From: JAQCEJ01 sp046160425
Lineage (GTDB): Bacteria > Planctomycetota > Planctomycetia > Planctomycetales > Planctomycetaceae
Assembly: GCA_046160425.1 (NCBI GenBank)
Contig: JBJXGP010000363.1
Coordinates: 6,773 to 70,772 of the forward strand
Reading direction: 5' to 3'
Length of the DNA stretch: 64,000 nucleotides
The number at the start of each line of letters is the position of its first letter. The first letter of the stretch is position 1. A program made the position numbers and the translations under genes. The notes beneath the pieces were generated by a model that searched no databases, had not been told where the DNA came from, and saw nothing but the letters and a program-made list of their open reading frames with translations. Shown here piece by piece: positions 52,857 through 62,234 of the stretch.

Positions 52857-53969
52857 ATGCTCGACAGCGCAACGATATTTTTTCTGGGTTGTCTGATCCC
52901 TGCATTCGTGATCTCCTTTGGGGCGACCGCCTGGATGAGGAAGCTTGCACCGCGGCTGGGATTGATCGATCGACCCGCCGCTCGAAAAGTTCATACGACG
53001 CCAACGCCGCTCGGTGGCGGAATCGGTATCTGGCTGGGGGTCGTCCTGCCGCTGATCGGCGTTCAACTCCTCGCCTATTTGTATCAGAAGGGAACTCTCG
53101 CGGGCCTGCGCCTTCCTCAGGAATTGACCGTCCACTTCGACGGCATCGGTTTTCGCGGCCCGCAGCTCTGGGCGATCCTCGCGGGAGGGACCATTCTGTC
53201 GATCATGGGATTGCTCGACGACCTCAAGAATCTGCGCTGGTGGCCGCGGCTGATCATGCAAATTCTGGTCGCGACCGGGCTGGTCATGTCAGGCGTCAAG
53301 GTCACGTTACTCTTGAACTATCCCTGGATCGGAAATGTCGTCACGATTCTCTGGCTGCTGGTGCTGATGAACTCGTTTAATTTTCTCGACAACATGGATG
53401 GCCTGTCTTCGGGAATCGCGCTCATCGCCGCACTGGGGTTTGTGATCGTCATGCTGACGGGTACCAGCGAACCGCGCTGGCTCGTCGGCGGAGTGCTCTT
53501 GATCCTCGCCGGATCGATCGCCGGGTTCCTGTGCCACAACTGGCCTCCCGCTCGAATTTTCATGGGAGACACCGGCAGTCATTTCATCGGACTGATGCTG
53601 GCGTCGATGACCGTGCTCGGCACGTTTTACGAGTATAAGCCGCAAACGGAACACCATATTCTGGCGCCGCTGTGCATTCTGGCGATTCCGTTGTATGACT
53701 TTTGTTCGGTCATCGTCATACGATTATCTCAAGGCCGCAGTCCGTTTCATGCCGACAAGAGTCATTTCTCACATCGGCTCGTCGAACTGGGTCTCAAGCC
53801 GAAATACGCCGTGCTGACAATCTATCTGGCGACGATGACGACGGGACTGGCCGGGCTCTTGTTGTATCGGGTCCCCGATTGGCCGTCGGCGTTGTTATTG
53901 ATGGCCTTGGTGACGTGCGTGCTGGCGATCATCGCCATTCTGGAGACCGTCGGTCGTCACCGCTCCTGA
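52857..53969 (+). CDS. WecA/MraY-family glycosyl-1-phosphate transferase
   Basis: 370 aa from the ATG at 52857. About ten to eleven membrane helices. Family motifs: RKVHTTPTPLGGGIGIW, MGLLDDLKNLRWWPRL (DD metal site), NSFNFLDNMDGLSSG, FMGDTGSHFIG and HADKSHFSHRL. It transfers a UDP-sugar phosphate to undecaprenyl phosphate, starting O-antigen or other envelope glycans. The HADKSHFSHR form favours the WecA/TagO side over MraY. An O-antigen-ligase-like gene follows, consistent with glycan assembly. Confidence 0.88.
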   Translation: MLDSATIFFLGCLIPAFVISFGATAWMRKLAPRLGLIDRPAARKVHTTPTPLGGGIGIWLGVVLPLIGVQLLAYLYQKGTLAGLRLPQELTVHFDGIGFRGPQLWAILAGGTILSIMGLLDDLKNLRWWPRLIMQILVATGLVMSGVKVTLLLNYPWIGNVVTILWLLVLMNSFNFLDNMDGLSSGIALIAALGFVIVMLTGTSEPRWLVGGVLLILAGSIAGFLCHNWPPARIFMGDTGSHFIGLMLASMTVLGTFYEYKPQTEHHILAPLCILAIPLYDFCSVIVIRLSQGRSPFHADKSHFSHRLVELGLKPKYAVLTIYLATMTTGLAGLLLYRVPDWPSALLLMALVTCVLAIIAILETVGRHRS

Positions 53970-54092
53970 GTGCGGGATGTCGGTAGATGAAATCCCAGGA
54001 AAATGGCCTGTTACGCCCTGCCCGGAATCTATAAGATCCCACGAATTCGAGCCTTCCGACGTATGAATTCGTGAGGCCCGTTGTCGGTTCTT

Positions 54093-54138
54093 GTTCCCAA
54101 GCTCCGCTTGGGAACACAAGTCTTCGAAGCTCCGCTTC
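54093..54138 (-). repeat. Palindromic module B, inverted
   Basis: GTTCCCAAGC-TCC-GCTTGGGAAC (54093-54115) followed by CTTCGAAGC-TCC-GCTTC (54122-54138). It is the reverse of the B order at 9972 and 46898, so the module is inserted in the opposite direction here. Confidence 0.75.
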
Positions 54139-54246
54139 ACCCAATGACTATCGACATTCTACGACATGGGCGGAAATTCCTTCTTGGATCTGTATTCTCG
54201 CAGTGGGTTGAGGGGAGTCCCCTCATTAGCAAATAGATAACAGGAT

Positions 54247-56625
54247 ATGACTCTTCGGAAACCCCGCGCTGCACAATCGCGTTCGTCCCCAGTCCGGTCG
54301 CATTCGTCCGGTTCGACGGGAAACATGCATCACGATTCAAGCGGAACCTCGTTCTTGCTGCGGGACGGGATCGTCGTCTGCGGCGTCGCCACTTGGTTCG
54401 CGCGCTGGCTCCTCCCGGCGGAATCGGCGACGTCCGGCGATACGTTGTGGATCGTCGCCATCTGGTCGTTGCTCTGGTTCATCCATTGGTATCGGCAATT
54501 TCGCGAGGGAAACCCACCGAGCAGGCTATCACTGTGGGAGATCGGAATGTGGCTGATCGTGGTCAGCCAATGTGCCGCGGCGGGCGCCCTGTTGATGGAA
54601 GGTGGACAACGACGAGCGGCGATCAACTCCTGCTGGGAATGGATCGGCGTCGGTATCTCCACTTCATTGATGTTGTCCTGGCTGAAATCCCGTCGCGATC
54701 GGCGACATTTTTTCTCGATCATATTGACGTTTTTCACGGTCCTCGCCGGACTCGGTATCTGGCAGCACTTTATCTGGTATCCCGCCACGGCGTCGGAGTA
54801 CAAAACGCTGCTCGATGAATACGATGAGCTGCGATCGGGCACAACCGGCGATCGAAGTCATCGCATTCATCGCCTTGAGCAAATCGAAAGGCAACTCTCG
54901 CAGGAAGGCATCCCCAGCGAGCGGCAGGCGCGGATGATCTTCGAGCAACGCCTGTTCGCCAGCACCGAGCCGATCGGCTTTTTTGCGCTGGCAAATTCGT
55001 TTTCAGGACTGCTGGCAGTCGGCACGGTCATGGGAATTCTGGGCTGGTATTGGCACAAGCGGGCGCAAACGACGACGGATGACAAATCGCATTCCCCGAG
55101 AAGTCTTGTCTTCATTTCAACATCGCTTGCCATCATCTCCTATTGCCTGTTGCTGACGAAAAGCCGAACCGCCTGGGGCGGAACAACGGTCTCGCTCATT
55201 ATCGGATTATTCGTCGCCACGCGGTCGTTTCGCCTGTCGTGGTCGGGGGGAATGAAGATTGTTGTGGTCGTCATCGTCGCCATCATGATCATCGGGGGAA
55301 TCATGACGATGACCGGCGGACTTGACCGGCAAGTCTTGTCCGAAGCTCCCAAGTCGTTACGTTACCGTCTGGAATTCTGGACCGGAACCTGGCAGGTGAT
55401 CCGCGAGCATCCGTGGCTGGGTGTCGGTCCCGGAAATTTTCGCCAACACTATTTACAGCATAAGCTGGTTGAATCGAGCGAAGAGATCGCCGATCCGCAC
55501 CAGATGCTGCTCGATCTGTGGGTCCACGGCGGAATCGTCTCGCTCCTCGGCGTCGGCCTGATGTTATGGACCGCCGGCCGGTCGCTGCTTGCGAACCGAT
55601 TGACCAACGTGCCTGGTACGCCCTCGCTATCGTCGCGCGATGCCGATGATCCAAGCCGGGCCGCATGGATCTGGGGAGCGGTCGGTTGTTTTCTCTTGGT
55701 GCTCGGCATGCAAATCGTCACGGGCGAGATGCTCGATGTCCGAATTCTCATTTGCGGCGTCGGTTTCGCCTGTTTGCTTCCCTTCGGTCTCAAGGTTTTC
55801 CCGTCGCTGTTATCGAGCGAAGGGATCTGGGGGATGGCAGGACTGACTATGTTCGTTCACCTGCAAGGGGCAGGGGGGATCTCGATGCCCGCTCTGACTC
55901 AGCTTCTGTTTCTGCTGCCGGCACTTTCGTTCGCGTCCGGACCGGACCACATTTCATCCGTCGAACAGAGCGATCAGGGGTCCGCCTCGCAGCGATCGGC
56001 GTTAACGTTATCGAAAGTCGCACTGGCGGTGATCATTTTTGCGGGACTGATGATCACCGCCTTCCAGCCCGTGCGGAATTGCCGGCGATTTCTGGCAGAG
56101 GGGGACTATGTGCTCTATTCGGGTAATTCTCCGCAAATCGCGGCGGCGTATTACCGGCAAGCGGCTGAAGCCGACCCCTGGAACCCGGAGCCGTACCATC
56201 GTTTGGCCAATCTTTCCTGGACGTTATGGGAATCCCGATCGGGAGAAAACGACCCCGACTTCGAACAGGGTATAGAAGCCCAGAGCCAGGCAAATGAACG
56301 CGATCCTCACAACCACAGGGGATACCGCATCCTGGGGGAATGGCACATGAAACGAAATCGGCGTAGCTCATCGCCTGTCGACGCTCAGGCCGCCGTTGTC
56401 GCATATTCACGGGCCGTCGAATTTTATCCGACCCATGCCCTCCTTCAATGGGAACTGGCGACCGCCTGTCAAGCTGCGGGTTTGGTGGCCGACGCCCGAC
56501 GCGCAGCAGAGCGGGCCTTGGAAATCGACGATATCAATCGACGATACAATCATCTCGACAAATTCCTGCCGGCGGAACAGATCAAAGAACTCCGCCAATT
56601 GCTTGGCTCCGCAATGAAACCTTGA
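54247..56625 (+). CDS. O-antigen-ligase-like membrane protein with C-terminal TPR
   Basis: 792 aa. About ten to twelve membrane segments between residues 35 and 610. The Wzy_C/O-antigen ligase loop is recognisable: LLLTKSRTAWGGTTVSLI, then HPWLGVGPGNFRQHYLQHKL, and DPHQMLLDLWVHGGI with the conserved histidine. The last about 170 residues hold two or three TPR-like units (AAYYRQAAEADPWNPEPYHRL). It probably joins or polymerises surface glycans, consistent with the transferase upstream. Confidence 0.8.
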   Translation: MTLRKPRAAQSRSSPVRSHSSGSTGNMHHDSSGTSFLLRDGIVVCGVATWFARWLLPAESATSGDTLWIVAIWSLLWFIHWYRQFREGNPPSRLSLWEIGMWLIVVSQCAAAGALLMEGGQRRAAINSCWEWIGVGISTSLMLSWLKSRRDRRHFFSIILTFFTVLAGLGIWQHFIWYPATASEYKTLLDEYDELRSGTTGDRSHRIHRLEQIERQLSQEGIPSERQARMIFEQRLFASTEPIGFFALANSFSGLLAVGTVMGILGWYWHKRAQTTTDDKSHSPRSLVFISTSLAIISYCLLLTKSRTAWGGTTVSLIIGLFVATRSFRLSWSGGMKIVVVVIVAIMIIGGIMTMTGGLDRQVLSEAPKSLRYRLEFWTGTWQVIREHPWLGVGPGNFRQHYLQHKLVESSEEIADPHQMLLDLWVHGGIVSLLGVGLMLWTAGRSLLANRLTNVPGTPSLSSRDADDPSRAAWIWGAVGCFLLVLGMQIVTGEMLDVRILICGVGFACLLPFGLKVFPSLLSSEGIWGMAGLTMFVHLQGAGGISMPALTQLLFLLPALSFASGPDHISSVEQSDQGSASQRSALTLSKVALAVIIFAGLMITAFQPVRNCRRFLAEGDYVLYSGNSPQIAAAYYRQAAEADPWNPEPYHRLANLSWTLWESRSGENDPDFEQGIEAQSQANERDPHNHRGYRILGEWHMKRNRRSSSPVDAQAAVVAYSRAVEFYPTHALLQWELATACQAAGLVADARRAAERALEIDDINRRYNHLDKFLPAEQIKELRQLLGSAMKP

Positions 56626-56651
56626 AGCAATTTCATGCAAGAATTTCTCTG

Positions 56652-56680
56652 TTGATAAATATGGCATTCGGCTGGATAAT
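56652..56680 (+). promoter_or_regulatory. Candidate promoter for the DUF1573 gene
   Basis: TTGATA at 56652-56657, 17-bp spacer and GATAAT at 56675-56680, 68 bp before the start at 56748. Confidence 0.5.
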
Positions 56681-56747
56681 AGGAAAGTTTGAAGTGATCT
56701 TTCGTTAGATTCATTTTTCCGATCACCGTGAAGTTGGAGAGCTTGAA

Positions 56748-58049
56748 ATGCGTTTTCTTTCAGTACTGCTAGGCGTCGTCTGCTCGATTGTGGCACTTTC
56801 ATTCACCGTTTGGGTCGGTCGCTATGCACAAGTCGGCGAAAAGCCGGCCGACGATAAGCAGGTCGTCGTCGCACCGCCTCAACCTCCCAATCATGCCGCG
56901 GAAAAATCGGACGGTCAATCAAAGGATCCGGACCACGATCACTCGCACGACGGCAAAGAGGGCGACGGCCATGACCACGATAAAGACGAAGACAAGGTCA
57001 AACCCAAGGAAGAACCCGCCCCTGACATTTCCGCATCCGGGCCGCATCCTAAAGCGGTGGTCGATCAAACCACCTATAACTTCGGCGTAATGGAAACTAA
57101 AACGACGGGCGAACACGTCTTCATCGTTCGCAATGAAGGGGAAGCTCCGCTCAGTCTGCGCCGCGGGACAAGCACCTGCATGTGTACGCGATTCGATATT
57201 CTGAAGAAGGAAGTCCTCCCCGGAGAATCCGCCGAAATCAAAGTCGACTGGAAACCCGCAACGGAAAATAAAGTGTTCGAGCAATCTCTGGTCCTGAAAA
57301 CGAACGATCCGAAACAAACGGAGATCCGCTTGAGCGTCACCGGCAGCGTCGAAACCCGTCTGGTCATGTCCCCCGTCAGCCCCTGGACCGTCACCTATCA
57401 TGGCAAGGAGCCGCACACCGTTTATGGGAATCTGTTATCAAAACTGTTAAAGGAAGTGGAAATCATCGGTGTGGATGTCGAACATCCCGAATTGATGAAA
57501 GTGAACCTGACGCCGCTCTCTCCGGACGACGAATTGATCAAGGATAAAGGCAACCTGTGCGGCTATAAAATCGAAGTGATTCTCAGTCCTGAAATCCCGG
57601 CGGGGCCGATCAATGAACGTGCAACGATTCGTACTTCGGTTTCCGGACACGAACAAATTACCATCGAACTGACCGGAAATCGCACCGGGCCGATTCGCAT
57701 AATTCCTACCTTCGGTGTGCGCTGGAATCAAGAGAAGAGTTTCATCATCCTGGGTCAATTCCCGAGCACGGACGGGAAAAAAGCAATCCTCACGATGATC
57801 GTCGGTGAATTGGATGAGGAATTCACGATGAGTGATATTGAAATTTCGCCGACAACGATGAAATTTTCGATTGAAAAAGACACCAAACCCGCAGCGGCCG
57901 GCCATCAGCGGTTCATATTGACATTTGAGGTTCCCGCGAACGGCCCGATTCAATCGCGCACGCGAGAAAACCCGGCGACGGTCAAGGTTCGCACGAATCA
58001 CCCCCGATATCCTGAGATGACCTTCAAGCTCGAATACATTGCCCTTTAA
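56748..58049 (+). CDS. Secreted DUF1573 protein with His/Asp-rich linker
   Basis: 433 aa. Signal anchor at residues 4-26. A linker at about 55-85 is very rich in His and Asp (DHDHSHDGKEGDGHDHDKDED), a possible metal-binding stretch. DUF1573 domain: YNFGVMETKTTGEHVFIVRNEGEAPLSL and PGESAEIKVDWKP, then the ASH/immunoglobulin-like fold repeats. DUF1573 proteins are periplasmic and uncharacterised. It precedes the cytochrome lipoprotein gene by 131 bp. Confidence 0.8.
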   Translation: MRFLSVLLGVVCSIVALSFTVWVGRYAQVGEKPADDKQVVVAPPQPPNHAAEKSDGQSKDPDHDHSHDGKEGDGHDHDKDEDKVKPKEEPAPDISASGPHPKAVVDQTTYNFGVMETKTTGEHVFIVRNEGEAPLSLRRGTSTCMCTRFDILKKEVLPGESAEIKVDWKPATENKVFEQSLVLKTNDPKQTEIRLSVTGSVETRLVMSPVSPWTVTYHGKEPHTVYGNLLSKLLKEVEIIGVDVEHPELMKVNLTPLSPDDELIKDKGNLCGYKIEVILSPEIPAGPINERATIRTSVSGHEQITIELTGNRTGPIRIIPTFGVRWNQEKSFIILGQFPSTDGKKAILTMIVGELDEEFTMSDIEISPTTMKFSIEKDTKPAAAGHQRFILTFEVPANGPIQSRTRENPATVKVRTNHPRYPEMTFKLEYIAL

Positions 58050-58180
58050 CGAATTCGCGAGAAATTCCCCGTGTCAATCTGTCAGGATTCCCAAGTCAGT
58101 CGCACTTGAGACTCAAGACTTTCTACAACGTGACCGCAGACGGATTATCGACTCACGCATATCCACAGGAGGGATAGAAT

Positions 58181-59863
58181 ATGCATTATTGTGGTCGTTC
58201 GACCCTGTTTTTTCTCGCGCTGAATGGCGTGATGTTGCTCGTCGTGGGATGTGGTTCAGAGACGAACGATAAGACCAATCCGCCTTCGTCTGTGACAGCT
58301 GAATCGCCCAAAGTCACAAATAGCCCTGCACCAGAAAACTCGACGCCGAAAGATCCTGCATCGACATCGGCGGAATCCACCGCGCCGGCTCTCCCTGACT
58401 CCACAAACAAAACCGAAACCGAAGCAGCTTCGACACCCGCCTCTTCGCCTCCGAAACCGTTGCTCAAAGATTGGCCCGCTCCCAAACTGGCCATGCTAAT
58501 CACCGGCGAAATTCACGGCTATTTCGAGCCGTGCGGCTGCACTGAAAACCAGTCCGGCGGGATGTCGCGCCGGGCCGACCTCATCGAAAAAATGCAGGAA
58601 ATGGGCTGGACAGTGACCGGCCTCGATCTCGGCGGGACGCTCAAACGCAATCGCCGGCAGGATCAATTAAAGTACGAAACGGTCCTCGCCTCGCTGACCG
58701 AAATGCGCTACTCCGTCGTCGGCATCGGACCCGAGGAATTGCGGTTCGGGCCTGATGCGTTCTTGCAGTTGCACAATCCCGCTCCCGAAAACCCGGATAC
58801 CACCCCCTCGCTCGTCTCGGCCAACATCATCATGCTCGAAACCCCCGACCTCGGTAAATTCCCCTCGAAAGTCGTCACGTTGAACGGCGTAAAACTCGGC
58901 GTGACGTCGATTCTCGGCAAAGACCAGCGCGATCAGGTCATCGGCGCAACGACTTCGGGCGATCTCAAAATTGAAGAGGCACAAGCCGCGCTTCCGGCAG
59001 TCATCGCCTCGCTCAAAGAACAGAATCCCGATTTGCTGGTCCTGCTCTCGCACGCTTCGAAGGATGAATCGAAAGCTCTCGCCGAGAAATTTCCAGAGTT
59101 CGATCTCATCGTCACCGCCGGGGGAGCCGAAGAACCCAACGGAGTTCCGCAGAAAGTCGGCAAGACGATGATTGTCGACGTCGGCCATAAAGGGAAACAC
59201 GCGGGCGTCGTCGGATACTATCCCGATCAGGGGGACGATAAATTTCGCTTCGAACTGGTCGAACTCGATCGCCGATTCGCCGACAACCAGAAGATGATCG
59301 AACAGATGCGGTTTTATCAGGAACGGCTGCGTCTGGAAAAACTGGCGTACTCCGAACCCGCGCTGCCCCACGAAAGCGGTGCTCGATTTGTCGGTGCCGA
59401 AAAATGCGGCGAATGCCACACCAAGGCGTATGAAAAATGGAAAACGACCAAACACGCGCAGGCGACCGACAGCATCACCCATTCCCGCAAAGGACAACCC
59501 GAATACGGCATCACTCGCATTTACGATCCCGAATGCCTGTGCTGTCACTCGACCGGATGGAATCCGCAGGAAGTGATCCGTTATGAAGGGGGCTTCGTCA
59601 ACGAAGAATTCGCCCAGTCCGATGAGGAAAAAAGTCTGGCCAAACTCTTGCAGGGGCAGCAATGCGAAAACTGCCACGGCCCCGGCAGCAAGCACATCGA
59701 ACTGGCCGAAGCGGGGGACATCGATGGAGCCAAAAAGCTGACGCATCTCGACATCGCAACGGCGAAAGAAAACGTCTGCTACAAATGTCACGACTTCGAC
59801 AACAGCCCGCACTTCGAATTCAAAAAATATTGGAAAGAAATCGCCCACCCGTGGCGCGATTGA
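58181..59863 (+). CDS. Lipoprotein: 5'-nucleotidase-like domain fused to tetraheme cytochrome c
   Basis: 560 aa; SD AGGAGG precedes the ATG at 58181. Lipobox LLVVGCGS puts an acylated Cys near residue 25. After a Ser/Thr/Pro linker comes a UshA-like region (TGEIHGYFEPCGCTENQSGGMSRRADLI, LLVLLSHASKDESKALAE, IVTAGGAEE). The C-terminal part has four CxxCH heme motifs: CGECH, CLCCH, CENCH and CYKCH, in the cytochrome c554-type pattern. The first domain lacks a clear N-x-D of true nucleotidases, so hydrolysis is uncertain. Likely an outer-face redox protein. Confidence 0.8.
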   Translation: MHYCGRSTLFFLALNGVMLLVVGCGSETNDKTNPPSSVTAESPKVTNSPAPENSTPKDPASTSAESTAPALPDSTNKTETEAASTPASSPPKPLLKDWPAPKLAMLITGEIHGYFEPCGCTENQSGGMSRRADLIEKMQEMGWTVTGLDLGGTLKRNRRQDQLKYETVLASLTEMRYSVVGIGPEELRFGPDAFLQLHNPAPENPDTTPSLVSANIIMLETPDLGKFPSKVVTLNGVKLGVTSILGKDQRDQVIGATTSGDLKIEEAQAALPAVIASLKEQNPDLLVLLSHASKDESKALAEKFPEFDLIVTAGGAEEPNGVPQKVGKTMIVDVGHKGKHAGVVGYYPDQGDDKFRFELVELDRRFADNQKMIEQMRFYQERLRLEKLAYSEPALPHESGARFVGAEKCGECHTKAYEKWKTTKHAQATDSITHSRKGQPEYGITRIYDPECLCCHSTGWNPQEVIRYEGGFVNEEFAQSDEEKSLAKLLQGQQCENCHGPGSKHIELAEAGDIDGAKKLTHLDIATAKENVCYKCHDFDNSPHFEFKKYWKEIAHPWRD

Positions 59864-59884
59864 ATCCATCAAGCCAGGAATACC

Positions 59885-60202
59885 ATGATCGACCCACCGC
59901 AGAATATTCGTGCGTTACGCGAAGACCGCATTCTCGAACTCGTCTGGTCTCCTAACCGTGTCGATCGTCTGCCGTTCCGCGTCGTGCGCGAATACTGCCC
60001 TTGTGCAACGTGCATCGATGAGATCACCGGCCAGCGAATACTCGACGTCTCGCGCATCCCCGACGATATCCAGCCAACGAGCATGAATTTCTGCGGCAAC
60101 TACGCGATCAAAATTGTCTGGTCCGACGGCCACTCGACCGGCCTCTACACCTGGGATCACCTCTCGCAGTTGGGTCAGGCCTACGCCAATTCGACCATTT
60201 GA
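59885..60202 (+). CDS. DUF971 protein
   Basis: 105 aa. DUF971 (gamma-butyrobetaine hydroxylase N-terminal-like) signature: LRLRDDR-like start RALREDRILELVWS, then CPCATCID with three cysteines, and the C-terminal DGHSTGLYTWDHL. This is a small zinc-binding domain found alone in bacteria, often near Fe-S/molybdenum cofactor genes. It follows the cytochrome lipoprotein gene by 21 bp and is probably cotranscribed. Function unknown. Confidence 0.85.
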   Translation: MIDPPQNIRALREDRILELVWSPNRVDRLPFRVVREYCPCATCIDEITGQRILDVSRIPDDIQPTSMNFCGNYAIKIVWSDGHSTGLYTWDHLSQLGQAYANSTI

Positions 60203-60232
60203 TGTGCGCGACAAAGTCAGTGGATCATCGTC

Positions 60233-60820
60233 ATGGCATACGAAGTCGAACTCAAATTTCCCGTGGCAGATCGCGCACGATTGACGGTTCATCTGCATGA
60301 ACTCGCCGCCCGTGCGGGGGAACTGGAACACCACAGCGATACGTATTTCATGCATCCCGATCCCGCGCGCGATTTTGCGAAAACGAACGAGGCGTTCCGC
60401 ATCCGCAGCATCGGCGAGGAACATTTCCTGACCTACAAAGGACCGGTCGTCGATCGACAGGTCAAAATGCGGCAGGAAATCGAAATCGGCTTCGACTCAG
60501 GACCGGCAGCGGGAAAACAGATGATTCAACTCCTGACGCTGCTCGGTTTTCGTCCCCGTGGAACCGTGCAGAAACGGCGGATCCCCCACCAACTGCATTG
60601 GGAAGGAAGAGATTTCACCATCACGTTCGATGATGTCGCCGGGCTGGGATCGTTCGTCGAAATCGAAACCATCGCCGGCGATGAAGAAGCCGAGCGGATA
60701 TCTGCCCGCGACGCCTGCCTGAATCTCGCGCACCGCGTCGGCCTCTCGCAACCCGAAAGGCGATCGTATCTGACGATGGTTTTGCAGCAGCAGGGTGAAT
60801 CGCTTTCCGCGGCCGAATAG
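60233..60820 (+). CDS. cyaB: CYTH-domain protein (class IV adenylate cyclase-like)
   Basis: 195 aa. The CYTH signature YEVELKFPV (ExExK) begins the protein, followed by the charged strands typical of the fold: FRIRSIGEEHFLTYKGP, RQEIEIGF, and GLGSFVEIETI. These bind nucleotide or polyphosphate with divalent metal. The CyaB/class IV adenylate cyclase and triphosphatase forms cannot be separated by sequence alone. It follows the DUF971 gene by 30 bp. Confidence 0.82.
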   Translation: MAYEVELKFPVADRARLTVHLHELAARAGELEHHSDTYFMHPDPARDFAKTNEAFRIRSIGEEHFLTYKGPVVDRQVKMRQEIEIGFDSGPAAGKQMIQLLTLLGFRPRGTVQKRRIPHQLHWEGRDFTITFDDVAGLGSFVEIETIAGDEEAERISARDACLNLAHRVGLSQPERRSYLTMVLQQQGESLSAAE

Positions 60821-60907
60821 CGGCCGCGATCGCGTTTCCAATCCCCCTGGTTTTCCCGGAGGAAATCTCAAGTTCGGACGATCGCGAAAATTTCCTGCAA
60901 AATACTC

Positions 60908-60935
60908 TTGCAGAATTCTCAACCGGTGATAAAGT
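60908..60935 (+). promoter_or_regulatory. Candidate recA promoter
   Basis: TTGCAG at 60908-60913, 16-bp spacer, TAAAGT at 60930-60935, about 150 bp before recA. No clear LexA box was recognised. Confidence 0.3.
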
Positions 60936-61088
60936 ATCCTTTTGTTCAGTTTTGTGTGATTCGCAAGATCGTTCGATTTCCGCTAATATTCGCGTGCTTC
61001 GTCCCCATTCACGTTGCGAAAACCACTGTATTTGAAACCGTAAGTTGATCATCATCCGTTGTCCGTCTGCGAAAAGGAATTTGCCATC

Positions 61089-62177
61089 ATGGCCGCCGCA
61101 AAAACAACCATCAAGAAACCCGTCGCCGCTGCCCGTACCAACGACAATTCACAAGAACTGCTGGGGAATGCCCTGGGTCAGATCGAAAAAGCCTTCGGGA
61201 AAGGCTCGATCATGAAGTTGACCAACGCCGGTGCCGCGGCGGGCATTCCGGGCATCTCGACCGGATCGCTCTCACTGGACCTCGCTCTCGGCGGACGAGG
61301 TTTGCCGCGCGGACGCATCATCGAGTTGTTCGGCCCCGAATCGAGCGGTAAGACGACGCTCGCGTTGCACACGATCGCCTGTGCGCAGAAAGAAGGGGGC
61401 ATCGCCGCCTTCGTCGACGCCGAGCACGCTCTCGACCCGTCGTGGGCCAAGAAAATCGGCATCAGCCTGGAAGAACTGCTGGTCAGTCAGCCCTCGTATG
61501 GCGAAGAAGGATTGCAGATCGCCGAAATGCTGATCAAATCCAATGCGGTCGACGTCATCGTCATCGACTCGGTCGCGGCGCTCGTTCCCAAAGCCGAACT
61601 GGATGGCGAGATCGGCGATACGCACGTCGGTTTGCAGGCGCGCATGATGAGCCAGGCCCTCCGCAAGCTCACTGGCGCGATCTCGAAATCGAAGAGCGTC
61701 GTGATCTTCATCAATCAGATCCGCGAAAAAATCGGCGTGATGTTCGGCAGTCCCGAAACCACTCCCGGCGGTCGCGCGCTCAAGTTCTACAGTTCGTGCC
61801 GCATCGACGTCCGGCGCATCAGCACGATCAAGGAAGGGGAAACCGTCACCGGCATGCGGATGCGGGCCAAGGTCGTCAAGAACAAGGTCGCGCCGCCGTT
61901 CCGCATCGCGGAAGTCGACATGTACGCCGATTGCGGCATCAGCTACGAAGCTGACGTGCTCGATCTGGCGATCGCCGATCGACTGATCGACAAAAGCGGT
62001 AGCTGGCTCAGCTACGGCCAGACTCGCATCGGCCAAGGCCGCGACAAAGCGCGCGTCTTTCTCCAGGAAAACCCGGCAATCCTGAAGGAACTCAAGGACA
62101 AAATCATGGAGAATCGTGCGGCCGGCAAGATTCCCATTCCTATCGCCGTCTCGTCGGATGGCGGAGCCGACGAATAA
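61089..62177 (+). CDS. recA: Recombinase RecA
   Basis: 362 aa from the ATG at 61089 (MAAAKTTIKKP), with AAGGA upstream. Core motifs: ALGQIEKAFGKGSIMKL, Walker A GPESSGKTTLALH, AFVDAEHALDPSWAKKIG, Walker B IVIDSVAALVPKAE, loop MRKLT-like (MSQALRKLTGAI) and FINQIREKIGVMFGSPETTPGG. It forms the homologous-recombination filament. N-terminal lysine-rich leader is longer than in E. coli. Confidence 0.97.
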   Translation: MAAAKTTIKKPVAAARTNDNSQELLGNALGQIEKAFGKGSIMKLTNAGAAAGIPGISTGSLSLDLALGGRGLPRGRIIELFGPESSGKTTLALHTIACAQKEGGIAAFVDAEHALDPSWAKKIGISLEELLVSQPSYGEEGLQIAEMLIKSNAVDVIVIDSVAALVPKAELDGEIGDTHVGLQARMMSQALRKLTGAISKSKSVVIFINQIREKIGVMFGSPETTPGGRALKFYSSCRIDVRRISTIKEGETVTGMRMRAKVVKNKVAPPFRIAEVDMYADCGISYEADVLDLAIADRLIDKSGSWLSYGQTRIGQGRDKARVFLQENPAILKELKDKIMENRAAGKIPIPIAVSSDGGADE

Positions 62178-62234
62178 TCGCGGGTCATGCCGAGTCATTC
62201 CGTGGCAGGATCCATTCTGCGAGAGGTACAACCG

